A DNA stretch of 64,000 bases, taken from positions 62,001-126,000 of the forward strand of contig NZ_JABURL010000013.1 of NCBI RefSeq assembly GCF_014762705.1, written 5' to 3'. The notes beneath the pieces are model-generated. The model made no database searches. It had not been told where the DNA came from and worked only from the letters and a program-made list of their open reading frames with translations. Position numbers and translations under genes: made by a program. Shown one piece after another: positions 1-9,611 of the stretch. Within the stretch, counting starts at the first letter, position 1, and every line of letters begins with the position of its first letter. The stretch is from Cyclobacterium sp. (lineage in GTDB: Bacteria; Bacteroidota; Bacteroidia; Cytophagales; Cyclobacteriaceae).

Positions 1-653
1 CCAATATCCAAAATTAATCCAAACCAATCCGAGTTTACTCTTTTAAAAATATCGATGATTTCATCAGCTTCGTATAAAAAATCATTGTGGTGTTGCATAC
101 CTACCATAACGCCTGTATCTTCAGCATATCTAGCACACGCTTTAAAGTCTGACACCATCCATTCTTTAACCTCTTCTCTGGAATACCCTTCGTGTTTTCC
201 ATTTCCAGTAAAAATCCGCATAATGGAAGCTCCAAGTTTTGATGATACTTGCAACCAATTTTTTATCAATTCAATATCAGAAGCTCTTGAAGTTTTATCT
301 GGATTCACAAAGTTATTCCTTACCCCGGTCCATGAAATATTTAATCCTAATTGTAATGCTTTCTTCTTTAACTGAAACAATGTTTTATCATCTGGTATTT
401 CAGGATAATCAGTAAAATAATAGCCTGTTAAGTCAACTGCATTTAAACCTAGCGTAGAGGCAAACTCCATCATATCAAAAAATGTCATTTCACCACTTCT
501 TAGCAAGGCATTGAAAGTATAGGCATTGATGCTATATTGTAATCTGGTCGGGGCTAAGGTTGTAATTAATGGGCTTGAGAACAGGCTGCGAGAACCTAAT
601 AAAATTGGTGAAAATGCCGCGCTACGTAATAAATTTCTTCTTTTCTTATTCAT
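1..653 (-). CDS. Sugar phosphate isomerase/epimerase (xylose isomerase-like TIM barrel), C-terminus outside window
   Basis: Minus-strand reading from ATG at 653 gives MNKKRRNLLRSAAFSPILLGSRSLFSSPLITTLAPTRLQYSINAYTFNALLRSGEMTFFDMMEFASTLGLNAVDLTGYYF..., open to the window edge; secreted-type leader then TIM-barrel epimerase pattern. Confidence 0.8.
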   Translation of the reverse strand, partial: MNKKRRNLLRSAAFSPILLGSRSLFSSPLITTLAPTRLQYSINAYTFNALLRSGEMTFFDMMEFASTLGLNAVDLTGYYFTDYPEIPDDKTLFQLKKKALQLGLNISWTGVRNNFVNPDKTSRASDIELIKNWLQVSSKLGASIMRIFTGNGKHEGYSREEVKEWMVSDFKACARYAEDTGVMVGMQHHNDFLYEADEIIDIFKRVNSDWFGLILDI

Positions 654-1478
654 ATTTACGATCCATTTTGGGGTGCTTAGCAAACATTTCCACTAACGAC
701 TAGTGCACAAAATTAGGCAATTGCGAAGCACCAAACCTCTTGTTAAGCACAGCGTTTGATACGAGCTAAAACCCTTGGATTTGCAGATATTTTGCCTATT
801 TCATATACACCATCTGTGTGCCTTGAATGGTGAATATAGGTCAAAAAGTTAACTGTTCCAACGAGTGAAATCTGTACCGAAGCATTTCGGTAGCCTTAAG
901 CGCGGGGATAACCCTAGTGCTGTCGGGTCATCCTGACCGGGACTATTGAAATCGCAACCGGTTATAACTCCAAAAGTTAAATAAAGAATAGATACAGGAT
1001 AAAATGTCTTGAGACTTTTTACAATCCTAAAGATACTGATCTTTATTCGGTTCCGCCTACCGGGACTACAACAGATGGGTGCGACTATTTAAACATGAGC
1101 TTGATCTATTTTCATAATAAAACTATCATTCCGAGGCGCTTAGAGTGGGTGTGTGCGGAGCAAGCCGAGGAAATCTGCAGGAAAACCGGACTGTCACACC
1201 CTAGTACCCACAAAAAGGGTTCGCAGGGGCGATGTAGTTGGGTTTTAAGGGAGTCCTACTTTGGAACAGGGTAAATTTGGACAACTGGTAAGTAATTGCT
1301 CGGAAACAAAGGTCTTGTACAACCTTTAATTAGGCCATTTGTACATTCTCCCCTAAATAAATCTTTTGAGTTGTCCGGAAAATTCAGGCTTGATACCTGC
1401 ACCCGCAAGAAAAGCCCGGGTTTTTAAGCTTAAGACTTTGGTATTTTATTTGAGGCAATTACAGGCAAACCACAAAGG

Positions 1479-2720
1479 ATGTCAGCTCCAAAGGCCCAAA
1501 CAAACGAAAAACTCAAGAAAACGCTCAATTTACCCCTATTGATTTTTTATGGGGTAGGGACGATTCTTGGTTTAGGTATCTATGTGCTTTTGGGAAAGGT
1601 AGGTGGGGAAGCCGGAATGCTGGCACCCTTTGCTTTTTTATTTGCAGCCATACTGGCTGGTTTCACAGGCCTGTCTTACGGGGAATTGTCTTCCCGTATT
1701 CCAAAAAGTGCAGGAGAGGTAAATTACATAGATGAAGCCTTTGGAAAAAAACACCTCTCCATGGCCATGGGTTGGTTGATTGTTTTGTCGGCCATGGTTT
1801 CTACAGCTACTGTTGTGAATGGCTATGTGGGGTATGTGCATGTATTTGTAGAGATCCCTGATTGGCTGGTCATTATCAGCATTACCCTCCTCCTGGGTGC
1901 TGTGGGGGCAAAGGGAATTTCAGAATCTGCAATTTTGATTACCGTGATTACCATTATTGAGATATCCGGACTTTTTCTGGTAATTTTCATCGCCGGTGAT
2001 AACCTGGCCTCCTTTTCAGCCCGCTGGAATGAATTTATTCCGGGAGCAAACAGTACAGATTGGGAAAAGATTTTATTGGGTGCCTTCCTTGCATTTTTTA
2101 CCTTTATAGGCTTTCAGGATATGGTAAATGTGGCTGAAGAAACCAAAAATCCCGAAAAGCACATGCCCATCGCAATCATGGTTTCACTTGTTATTTTAAC
2201 GGTGCTCTATATGTTGGTTGCTGTAATAGCAGGTCTGGGATTATCCCCTGAAGAATTGAATCAAAGTGAGGCTCCTTTGGCTGATATCCTGGCCAAAGAA
2301 GGAGAGAATTATCCCAAAATCATCAGTGCCATTGGATTAATTGCCATCGTCAATGGTGTCCTGGTCCAAATAGTGATGAGTGCCCGCGTGCTGTACGGCA
2401 TGGCTGAGAAAAAAATGGCTCCTGAAATTTTTGGCAAAGTCAATTCCAGGACCAATACACCTATTTGGTCAACTGTTTTTGCCACCTTTTTTATCCTGAT
2501 CCTCGCCCTGTCTTTTGATCTTAAGAATTTAGCCATTGCTACCAACTACATTCTGATCCTGGTTTTTATTTTGATCAACCTTGCCCTGATAGCCATCAAA
2601 AAAAAAGAACCCCATCCGGAAGGAATCAAAACCTTCCCTATAGCCATTCCCGTTTTGGGTGCTATTTTCAGCTTTGGGATATTGGTTTTTCAAGCCTGGT
2701 CATCGATTTCAAACGCCTGA
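1479..2720 (+). CDS. APC family amino acid permease
   Basis: 413 aa multi-TM protein starting with LPLLIFYGVGTILGLGIYVLLGKV, typical of APC permeases. Confidence 0.85.
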   Translation: MSAPKAQTNEKLKKTLNLPLLIFYGVGTILGLGIYVLLGKVGGEAGMLAPFAFLFAAILAGFTGLSYGELSSRIPKSAGEVNYIDEAFGKKHLSMAMGWLIVLSAMVSTATVVNGYVGYVHVFVEIPDWLVIISITLLLGAVGAKGISESAILITVITIIEISGLFLVIFIAGDNLASFSARWNEFIPGANSTDWEKILLGAFLAFFTFIGFQDMVNVAEETKNPEKHMPIAIMVSLVILTVLYMLVAVIAGLGLSPEELNQSEAPLADILAKEGENYPKIISAIGLIAIVNGVLVQIVMSARVLYGMAEKKMAPEIFGKVNSRTNTPIWSTVFATFFILILALSFDLKNLAIATNYILILVFILINLALIAIKKKEPHPEGIKTFPIAIPVLGAIFSFGILVFQAWSSISNA

Positions 2721-2723
2721 ATT

Positions 2724-3752
2724 TTGGAAACTCTTTTATTATATATAGGAATCGTAATAGTTGCTTCCGCTGTAGTATGGCAGGCCAGTGGACTTTTGGA
2801 AAAATCGGCCCAGGCATTATCCAAACACTACCAATTACCTCCCCTGGTTCAGGGGACCATCATTACTGCGGTGGGTTCCAGTTTTCCCGAGCTTTCCACT
2901 ACGGTGGTTTCCACGCTGATACATGGAGAATTTGATCTGGGTGTTGCTGCCATAGTAGGTTCAGCTATTTTCAATATTCTTTTTATACCCGGCCTGTCAG
3001 GAGTCCTTGCAGGCAAAATTTCAATTGACAGCATTTTGGTCTACAAGGATGCCCAGTTTTATATCACCTCCGTAGCCGTTCTTTTATTGACCTTTTCTAT
3101 CGCCGTAATTTACTATCCGGTAGAATCAAATCAAATTGAAGGAGAAATCACGCGGGGTATAGCGCTTATTCCAATAGCTTTGTATTTTTTATACCTGTTT
3201 TTACAGCAACAAGACACCAAGGAATTTCAAAGGGAAATGAAGGAAAACTCCCGAAAACCAGTGGAAGAAAAAGGCATAGGGAAAGAATGGATGAAATTGC
3301 TGGGCAGTTTGGTATTGATTGTTGTGGGGGTAGAGGGATTGCTTCGATCGGCTATTTTTTTTGGCGACTATTTTCAGACACCCAATTTTTTCTGGGGAGT
3401 GACTGTTGTGGCTGCTGCTACCAGCATACCAGATGCATTTGTAAGTGTTAGGGTGGCCAGGGCCGGAAAAGGTAATGTGAGTATTGGGAATGTCTTGGGC
3501 AGTAATATTTTTGATTTACTGATTGCCATTCCGGCAGGCGTTCTTATTGCCGGATCTTCGGTTGTGAATTTTTCGGTAGCTGTCCCAATGATGCTTTTTC
3601 TCACCCTGGGAACCATCGTGCTGTTTGCCTTTTTACGCACGGGCCTCTATCTCAAAAAATGGGAAAGCTGTATGTTATTACTGCTTTATACCTTTTTTAT
3701 CCTCTGGATGGCCCTGGAAAATTTCAATCTGGTCAACTGGGTGCCGGATTAA
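2724..3752 (+). CDS. Sodium/calcium exchanger family (CaCA) membrane protein
   Basis: Two alpha-repeat-like motifs (GTIITAVGSSFPELSTTVVS and GVTVVAAATSIPDAFVSVRVARAGKGNVSIGNVLGSNIFDLL); TTG start 3 nt after the upstream stop. Confidence 0.88.
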   Translation: METLLLYIGIVIVASAVVWQASGLLEKSAQALSKHYQLPPLVQGTIITAVGSSFPELSTTVVSTLIHGEFDLGVAAIVGSAIFNILFIPGLSGVLAGKISIDSILVYKDAQFYITSVAVLLLTFSIAVIYYPVESNQIEGEITRGIALIPIALYFLYLFLQQQDTKEFQREMKENSRKPVEEKGIGKEWMKLLGSLVLIVVGVEGLLRSAIFFGDYFQTPNFFWGVTVVAAATSIPDAFVSVRVARAGKGNVSIGNVLGSNIFDLLIAIPAGVLIAGSSVVNFSVAVPMMLFLTLGTIVLFAFLRTGLYLKKWESCMLLLLYTFFILWMALENFNLVNWVPD

Positions 3753-4329
3753 GTCAGGTACTTTTGTAAGCACTACGGACTGTGCCGATTATCTGTTGGA
3801 AGCCACTGGCATCCACAGGGAACCGGTACTCAGAGAGGGACCTCTGGGAATGCAGCAGCTGGGGGCATCCACTCAAGGGAAATTTAAAATCCTGGCTTTT
3901 GCCGGCAACACCGCTCCCGATCACATCGACCACCTGCACGGAATGTTTCATTTTATCAGGCTACTTGAAAGTAAAAGTCGATGACTACTATAGCTTCAAG
4001 TTTGAATTTTGGGAACAGGTGTTTTATTTGACAATAATATTGTTTTTAAAACCTGTTAATCATTCTTCAACAATCGTTTAGTTGGATAAAAATCTGGGTC
4101 CATAAAAATCAGTATCTTTAGGCGTTTTGAAGGAGTTTGAAGAGTTTGCTGAGGAATTCCCGTCGATTCCAAGCTGAATTCCCTCAAATCCCACTTTAAA
4201 ATGACAGACCAACGAATGAAATAAAATCCAACAAAAGGGTATGCAAAGTTAATCGCAATACCAGGCTATAGCCCTTATTCCGAGGCGTATACGGCAGGCA
4301 GAAACCAACCCTAAAAAACCAGACCAGGA

Positions 4330-4884
4330 ATGACAACATACATTTCAATTTTAAGAGGAATAAATGTAAGCGGTCAGAAACCCATCAAGATGGACGCTTT
4401 GAAAAAATTGTATGAAAACCTCAACTTTAGAAACATAAAGACCTATATCCAAAGCGGGAATGTCATTTTTTGTTCAACAGAAAATGACCCCAAAGAACTT
4501 GAAAGGATAATCTCATCAAAAATCGAAATTGAATTTGGCTTTGAAGTTCCTGTAATTGTTCTAAATGCCAAAACATTAGAAACCATCATTGAGAAAAATC
4601 CATTTGCAAAGGATGATCGAAAAGACAGTTCATTTTTACATGTCACCTTTTTGGCGGACAATCCAATTCCGTTTAGCAAAGAAAGTATCCTGGAAAGGAA
4701 AGCGCCTAACGAAGAAATAGATTTTACTCAAAATGCTGTTTATCTGTATTGTCCAAATGGATACGGAAAAACAAAACTTAACAATGGTTTTTTAGAAAGT
4801 AAACTAAAAGTAAAAGCAACAACACGAAATTGGAAAACAGTAAAGAAACTCCAACATTTAACTTTGGAAGAAAATGAAAAATAA
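4330..4884 (+). CDS. DUF1697 domain-containing protein
   Basis: MTTYISILRGINVSGQKPIKMDALKKLYENLNFRNIKTYIQSGNVIF is the DUF1697 signature. Confidence 0.92.
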   Translation: MTTYISILRGINVSGQKPIKMDALKKLYENLNFRNIKTYIQSGNVIFCSTENDPKELERIISSKIEIEFGFEVPVIVLNAKTLETIIEKNPFAKDDRKDSSFLHVTFLADNPIPFSKESILERKAPNEEIDFTQNAVYLYCPNGYGKTKLNNGFLESKLKVKATTRNWKTVKKLQHLTLEENEK

Positions 4885-4926
4885 ATATTGAACCTGGCTA
4901 CGATAAGTGCCATCAGGTGTTTTTTA

Positions 4927-4960
4927 TTTGTGGATTTCCCCTTTCTATTTGGTAAATTTG
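4927..4960 (+). promoter_or_regulatory. Bacteroidetes-type promoter (TTTG-N22-TAAATTTG) directly upstream of the DUF2027/Smr gene
   Basis: TTTG at 4927-4930, TAAATTTG at 4953-4960, ATG at 4965. Confidence 0.55.
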
Positions 4961-4964
4961 ATGT

Positions 4965-5930
4965 ATGAATATTGGAGACAAAGTAAGGTTACTGCATGGA
5001 AAGGAAGAAGGAGTCATCACCAGGCTGTCTTCCGGAGGACAGGTGGAGATAGAAATTGAAGATGGTTTTCGGATTCCTGCCCTGAAATCGGAGGTGGTGG
5101 TCATTGATGCGGCCGAAAAGGAGTACTTCGACCGGGGGGAGGAAGGGGAGAAGGAAAGCTACATACAGCCCGTCAGGAAAACCGACCCTTCCTCCAAATC
5201 TGCGGGTATTTTTCTGGCTTATGTTCCTTATAATGACCAGATTCATGACCTGATCCTGATCAATCATACCAAAAAGCAATACTTGTTTTCGGTGGAGGAG
5301 CTCTCCGGGAACCAGGCCAAAAATATTGATGCTGGAGTCATTCAGCCGCAGTCCTTTCGAAAGATTACGGAAAAAATGCTGCAGGATTTTGAGCAATGGC
5401 CTGCCATGAAATTCATGTTGGTGCACCTCAATAAAAAGTTTGAGCTGCAGGAACAGGACACCGAGAGACAAGTAAAGTTTAAAGCCAATAATTTTTTTAA
5501 ACACAAGGGCAAGGCTCCTGTAATAGACAAAGAGGGATTCCTGTTTCAGCTAAACGACCATGAAAAGGCCTTGAATGTTAAAAAGTTGAATGAAGAATTA
5601 AATCCAGTCGGAAAAGAATCCTATCCTCATTTGCAGGTTAAACGGCCTCCGGCATCCATAGATCTTCATATAGAAAAATTGAGCAGCGAACATGATTTAA
5701 TGAGTAACAGTGAGATGCTGCAATTGCAAATGGAGATTTTTCAAAAAAACCTGAACGATGCACTGGCCAGCGGTATGGACGAAATCACTTTCATCCATGG
5801 TATAGGCAATGGGGTACTTAGAAAGGAAATACATCGTTTCTTAAGTCAACTCAATGGGATCAAATATTTCAAAGACAGCCAGAAAACCAATTTTGGCTAT
5901 GGTGCGACCACTGTAAAAATTCATGAGTAG
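4965..5930 (+). CDS. DUF2027 and Smr domain-containing protein
   Basis: C-terminal Smr motif (IDLHIEKL...DEITFIHGIGNGVLRKEIHRFL) and N-terminal KOW-like region. Confidence 0.88.
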   Translation: MNIGDKVRLLHGKEEGVITRLSSGGQVEIEIEDGFRIPALKSEVVVIDAAEKEYFDRGEEGEKESYIQPVRKTDPSSKSAGIFLAYVPYNDQIHDLILINHTKKQYLFSVEELSGNQAKNIDAGVIQPQSFRKITEKMLQDFEQWPAMKFMLVHLNKKFELQEQDTERQVKFKANNFFKHKGKAPVIDKEGFLFQLNDHEKALNVKKLNEELNPVGKESYPHLQVKRPPASIDLHIEKLSSEHDLMSNSEMLQLQMEIFQKNLNDALASGMDEITFIHGIGNGVLRKEIHRFLSQLNGIKYFKDSQKTNFGYGATTVKIHE

Positions 5931-5932
5931 CC

Positions 5933-6766
5933 ATGGCATCCACCTTACCTCAGATCATGCAGGCTTTTGACAGGTATTATGATGCCGGCAAGGCCGTATT
6001 TGGCGAGCTTTCAAAAAAAATAAGGTCCAAAAAAGCCCTTGAACTCGAAGATCAGTTGTTTTTTATCAGGGTGTTTTTGTTGGTATTGGATCGTGCCAAT
6101 TTCAAGGAAAAGCAACGTGTAAACCAGTCCTTTGGGCCATTTAAGGAATTGTACAAGCAGCTCCGTAAGGTGCAGCACATCAAAATGATCCAGGAGGGCT
6201 ATGACCTGCATTTTGGGGATAATAAAGGCCTTTATGCGGAATATGGAAAGGCCATTGCAGCGGATAAAAAAAGTATCTATACCCATGTATACGAAATTAT
6301 CTTATCCATACCGCCGCAGGACTGGGAAAATTTGTACCATGATGTCTTACAATACGCCAAAGGCTTGTCTATATTGACCATCAATACAGCCATGACCCAG
6401 ATTATCAATGAAGAAATAGAATACTTTTCTTTTGATGCCAAGACCAAACTTGACCCCCAATCCATTCATGATATTTTTAAAGGAATAAAAAAGGTAACCT
6501 GTCTGGAAAAAACCCGGTTGAATATTGGATTAAATACCATTTTCACTCCCTTGGTTCACGAACAGATCATTTTATTGGAAGAGGAGATGCTTGCCTGGCA
6601 TAAAAACCAGCTGCTGCTGCAGCATTTGGGCAACTACCTGGCTAAAAAAGAGAAGGTAAGTAAAAAATACCATGCGGTACTTACTCAGATTCAGAAAACA
6701 CACAGGGGCCTGACACAAAAGATCGAAGACAAGTGCAGGCAATTATTTGTGAAAATGCTTCATTAG
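5933..6766 (+). CDS. Conserved hypothetical protein
   Basis: 277 aa ORF 2 nt downstream of the Smr gene stop; codon-continuous, no recognised domain. Confidence 0.7.
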   Translation: MASTLPQIMQAFDRYYDAGKAVFGELSKKIRSKKALELEDQLFFIRVFLLVLDRANFKEKQRVNQSFGPFKELYKQLRKVQHIKMIQEGYDLHFGDNKGLYAEYGKAIAADKKSIYTHVYEIILSIPPQDWENLYHDVLQYAKGLSILTINTAMTQIINEEIEYFSFDAKTKLDPQSIHDIFKGIKKVTCLEKTRLNIGLNTIFTPLVHEQIILLEEEMLAWHKNQLLLQHLGNYLAKKEKVSKKYHAVLTQIQKTHRGLTQKIEDKCRQLFVKMLH

Positions 6767-7908
6767 ACGGCTTCCAATGCTTTGGAGATGTCTTTTTTAA
6801 GATCCTCCGCATCTTCGATGCCCACACTTAACCTGATCAAAGAGTCAGAAAGCCCGACTTTTTCCCTTTCTTCCTTTGGTATACTGGCATGAGTCATGCT
6901 GGCAGGATGCCCGCAGAGAGATTCCACTCCTCCCAATGATTCTGCCAACACGAAAACATTGAATTTTTCCAAAACCTTAATTGCGTCCTCCAGCCTGTTA
7001 TTGATCAGTGTGAAGGATATCATTCCTCCAAAATCCCGCATCTGTCTTCTGGCAATCGAATGATTGGGATGATCTTCAAATCCCGGCCAATAAACCTTAT
7101 CTACCTTGGGGTGATTTTTAAGGTAAGCGGCTATGGTTTTACCATTTTGACTGTGCCTTTCCATCCTCAGGTGTAGTGTTTTGATCCCCCTGAGGACCAA
7201 AAAACAATCTTGTGGGCCGGGTACCGCCCCACATGAATTCTGCATAAATGCCAGCTCTTCCGCAAGCTTGTCCTCTTTTACCACTATGGCCCCCATCACC
7301 ACATCAGAGTGGCCGGCCAAATATTTGGTAACAGAATGCATGACAATATCGGCCCCATCATCCAGAGGGTTTTGAAGGAAGGGAGTGGCAAAGGTATTGT
7401 CTACCCCAAGCAGAACCCCGTGTTTTTTTGAGATTTTACCCAGTTCCCGGATGTCGATGATGTTCATCATGGGGTTGGTAGGCGTTTCTGCCCAAATAAG
7501 TTTGGTGTTTTTATTGATCAGGGACTCCACCTGTGTGCTGTCCTCCATTTTGACAAAGTGGAATTTGATGCCGTACTTGGAAAAGACCTTGGTGAAAATC
7601 CGGTAGGTGCCTCCATACAAATCGTTTGTACTGATGACCTCATCTCCGGGTTTGAGCAGTTTGAGGATACAATCTATGGCCGCCATACCGGATCCAAAAC
7701 ACAAGCCATGGTTTCCGTTTTCCAGGGCGGCAAGGTTTCGTTCCAGGACCTGTCGGGTTGGATTTTGCGTTCTGGAATATTCAAAACCCTTGTGATCACC
7801 GGGTGACTTTTGTACATAAGTGGAGGTTTGAAAAATTGGAGTCATGATGGCCCCGGTACTTGGATCAGGTTTAATACCTGCATGAATCGCTTTGGTTCCA
7901 AATTTCAT
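6763..7908 (-). CDS. metB: Trans-sulfuration PLP enzyme (cystathionine gamma-synthase/lyase family)
   Basis: MKFGTKAIHAGIKPDPSTGAIMTPIFQTSTY...MHSVTKYLAGHSDVVMG (PLP lysine) and C-terminal SLGGVESLCGHPASMTHASI. Confidence 0.88.
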   Translation of the reverse strand: MKFGTKAIHAGIKPDPSTGAIMTPIFQTSTYVQKSPGDHKGFEYSRTQNPTRQVLERNLAALENGNHGLCFGSGMAAIDCILKLLKPGDEVISTNDLYGGTYRIFTKVFSKYGIKFHFVKMEDSTQVESLINKNTKLIWAETPTNPMMNIIDIRELGKISKKHGVLLGVDNTFATPFLQNPLDDGADIVMHSVTKYLAGHSDVVMGAIVVKEDKLAEELAFMQNSCGAVPGPQDCFLVLRGIKTLHLRMERHSQNGKTIAAYLKNHPKVDKVYWPGFEDHPNHSIARRQMRDFGGMISFTLINNRLEDAIKVLEKFNVFVLAESLGGVESLCGHPASMTHASIPKEEREKVGLSDSLIRLSVGIEDAEDLKKDISKALEAV

Positions 7909-7928
7909 ATATAGATAGAATAAATTAA

Positions 7929-7980
7929 CAATCAAGTCTGATCAGGATTGAATTCATTGCATCCTGATCAGACTTGATTG
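7929..7980. repeat. Perfect 20-bp inverted repeat with 12-nt loop in a divergent intergenic region
   Basis: CAATCAAGTCTGATCAGGAT (7929-7948) / ATCCTGATCAGACTTGATTG (7961-7980), loop TGAATTCATTGC. Confidence 0.95.
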
Positions 7981-8001
7981 AATTAAAGTTGGGATTTTTT
8001 T

Positions 8002-8009
8002 TAGCTTTG
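8002..8009 (+). promoter_or_regulatory. Candidate -7 element TAGCTTTG
   Basis: Matches TAnnTTTG, 7 nt before ATG at 8017; only a weak -33 match. Confidence 0.4.
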
Positions 8010-8016
8010 TCCAAAG

Positions 8017-8760
8017 ATGAGTAAAAAACCGCCTATTTTCAAGCATTTCTCTGTTATCTATCGCAGAAACCCACTGGTTTTAGCTGCTATTTTTTGGGCG
8101 GGAATTGTACCTTCACTTGGAGCCTTGCTCCTGGTCCGATGGCTTTACAATAATTGGAGCAATTTGGACATTCCTTCTATTCTTCAATTTGAAACAGCCT
8201 TAACCTATAGTTTTATAGGGGCATTGATGATGGGCTTGGCATTGGTCCCGACTACCTTTTTTTCGGTGGTCAGTGGTTTTGTTTTTGGATGGACAGCTTT
8301 TCCATTTTTGGTTTTGGCTTATACCCTGGGCAGTGCCATCGGGTATCAGTCCGGGCGGTTTTTGGAAAAAAACAGCCTGGAATGGTTGCTCAAGCCTTAT
8401 CCAAAGGCCAAAGCCATGATAGAAAGTAAAAAAGACCGCATGGGTTGGCTGATATTTTTTGTCAGGATAAGCCCGGTAATACCCTTTGCCGTATCAAATT
8501 TGGTTTTTGCGCTGATGGATACCGGGCTGAAAAGGGTGCTATGGTTTGGGTTATTGGGCATGCTGCCCAGAACGTTCCTGGCTTTTCTTACCGGGGCGTT
8601 GGCAGGAGATATTCAACAGGCAATCAAAGCCAAAACAGCCTCCTGGCAGTATATCGTTATTGTTTTTCTGTTGGTAATAAGTGTCTGGGGGATTTATGAC
8701 TTTTTCGTAAACAAGGATTCACTGAAAAAAAATCACAGGTTCAAACGCTCCAGGGAGTAA
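8017..8760 (+). CDS. TVP38/TMEM64 (SNARE-associated/DedA-like) membrane protein
   Basis: GFVFGWTAFPFLVLAYTLGSAIGYQSGR...FFVRISPVIPFAVSNLVFALMD motif of the VTT domain. Confidence 0.85.
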   Translation: MSKKPPIFKHFSVIYRRNPLVLAAIFWAGIVPSLGALLLVRWLYNNWSNLDIPSILQFETALTYSFIGALMMGLALVPTTFFSVVSGFVFGWTAFPFLVLAYTLGSAIGYQSGRFLEKNSLEWLLKPYPKAKAMIESKKDRMGWLIFFVRISPVIPFAVSNLVFALMDTGLKRVLWFGLLGMLPRTFLAFLTGALAGDIQQAIKAKTASWQYIVIVFLLVISVWGIYDFFVNKDSLKKNHRFKRSRE

Positions 8761-9590
8761 CCTTTCTTTTTAAGCAGTTGGATCAGCCCTGTATCCCCTG
8801 CCAAATGTCCGGCACCGACAGCGAAAAACATCGATCCTTTTTTCATCATTGTGGCCATGGGATCAATCCAATTTAAATTTCTTTGGTCCAGGAGTACTTC
8901 CTGATAATCTTTATATTCCGGACTTTCCGAAACCAATTCCAAAAGTGCCAGTATGTCTTCTTCTTTGTAAGAGGCGATGAGTTTTTTAAATTCTCTTTTC
9001 CCTTTTTCAATATTGTCGGCATAGGTGTAAAAACTCCGGTATTGTTCTTTCAGCGGGATAAGGTCAAAAAGCGATAGCTGATCGTTGACGGACTCCAAAC
9101 CTACTATTTCCATGTCATTCGTTTTGGCCAGTGCCATAAGTTCACTTTCAAATGCCTTTGTTTCGCACTCAAGTAGATTGGGATATATCAGGGACATCAG
9201 CACCATGGGCCTCATTGTTTTGAGCATGTCCATATCCATGCCTGTTCTTTCTTTTAAAAATGTCCGGATTTCCTGGTATTCCTCCTCAGAAAGAAAATCC
9301 GTGATTTTTTGTCCGTCCTCATTGTATATATTGGCCATCATGGCCATTTGCAGGGAGGGATCATCCATATCGATTTCCAATACCAGTGCATTGGACTGGG
9401 CCAGTTTGTCACTTACCCGCTCACTCATGGCAAAGTCTTGTTCACAGATCAGATGGATGGTGCCAAAAAGGTAGGAGGAAGTACTCAGCCCATTGCCTGA
9501 TATTTTCCAAAAAACGCCTTTTTCCTGGCCAAGGACCGAAAATGATCCGATAAGGATCAGCCCCAAAATAAAAATCGATCTCTTTAGCAT
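8733..9590 (-). CDS. TraB/GumN family protein
   Basis: Signal peptide then KGVFWKISGNGLSTSSYLFGTIH...FFAVGAGHLAGDTGLIQLLKKKGYSLERL. Confidence 0.9.
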   Translation of the reverse strand: MLKRSIFILGLILIGSFSVLGQEKGVFWKISGNGLSTSSYLFGTIHLICEQDFAMSERVSDKLAQSNALVLEIDMDDPSLQMAMMANIYNEDGQKITDFLSEEEYQEIRTFLKERTGMDMDMLKTMRPMVLMSLIYPNLLECETKAFESELMALAKTNDMEIVGLESVNDQLSLFDLIPLKEQYRSFYTYADNIEKGKREFKKLIASYKEEDILALLELVSESPEYKDYQEVLLDQRNLNWIDPMATMMKKGSMFFAVGAGHLAGDTGLIQLLKKKGYSLERLNL

Positions 9591-9611
9591 AGTAATCCTA
9601 ACTTTTACAAC

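Noticed and set aside
55-375. 106-aa plus-strand ORF and many similar 60-150 aa ORFs listed antisense to real genes
   Set aside because: They lie opposite well-supported coding sequences and show no coherent protein family; treated as shadow ORFs.
690-750. attC-like integron recombination site (GTTAAGC resembling GTTRRRY)
   Set aside because: The complementary left core (RYYYAAC) and internal L boxes are not present, and no integrase is in the window.
7929-7980. SAM riboswitch upstream of metB
   Set aside because: The structure is a single perfect hairpin; I could not match a SAM-I or SAM-II core, so only the inverted repeat is reported.
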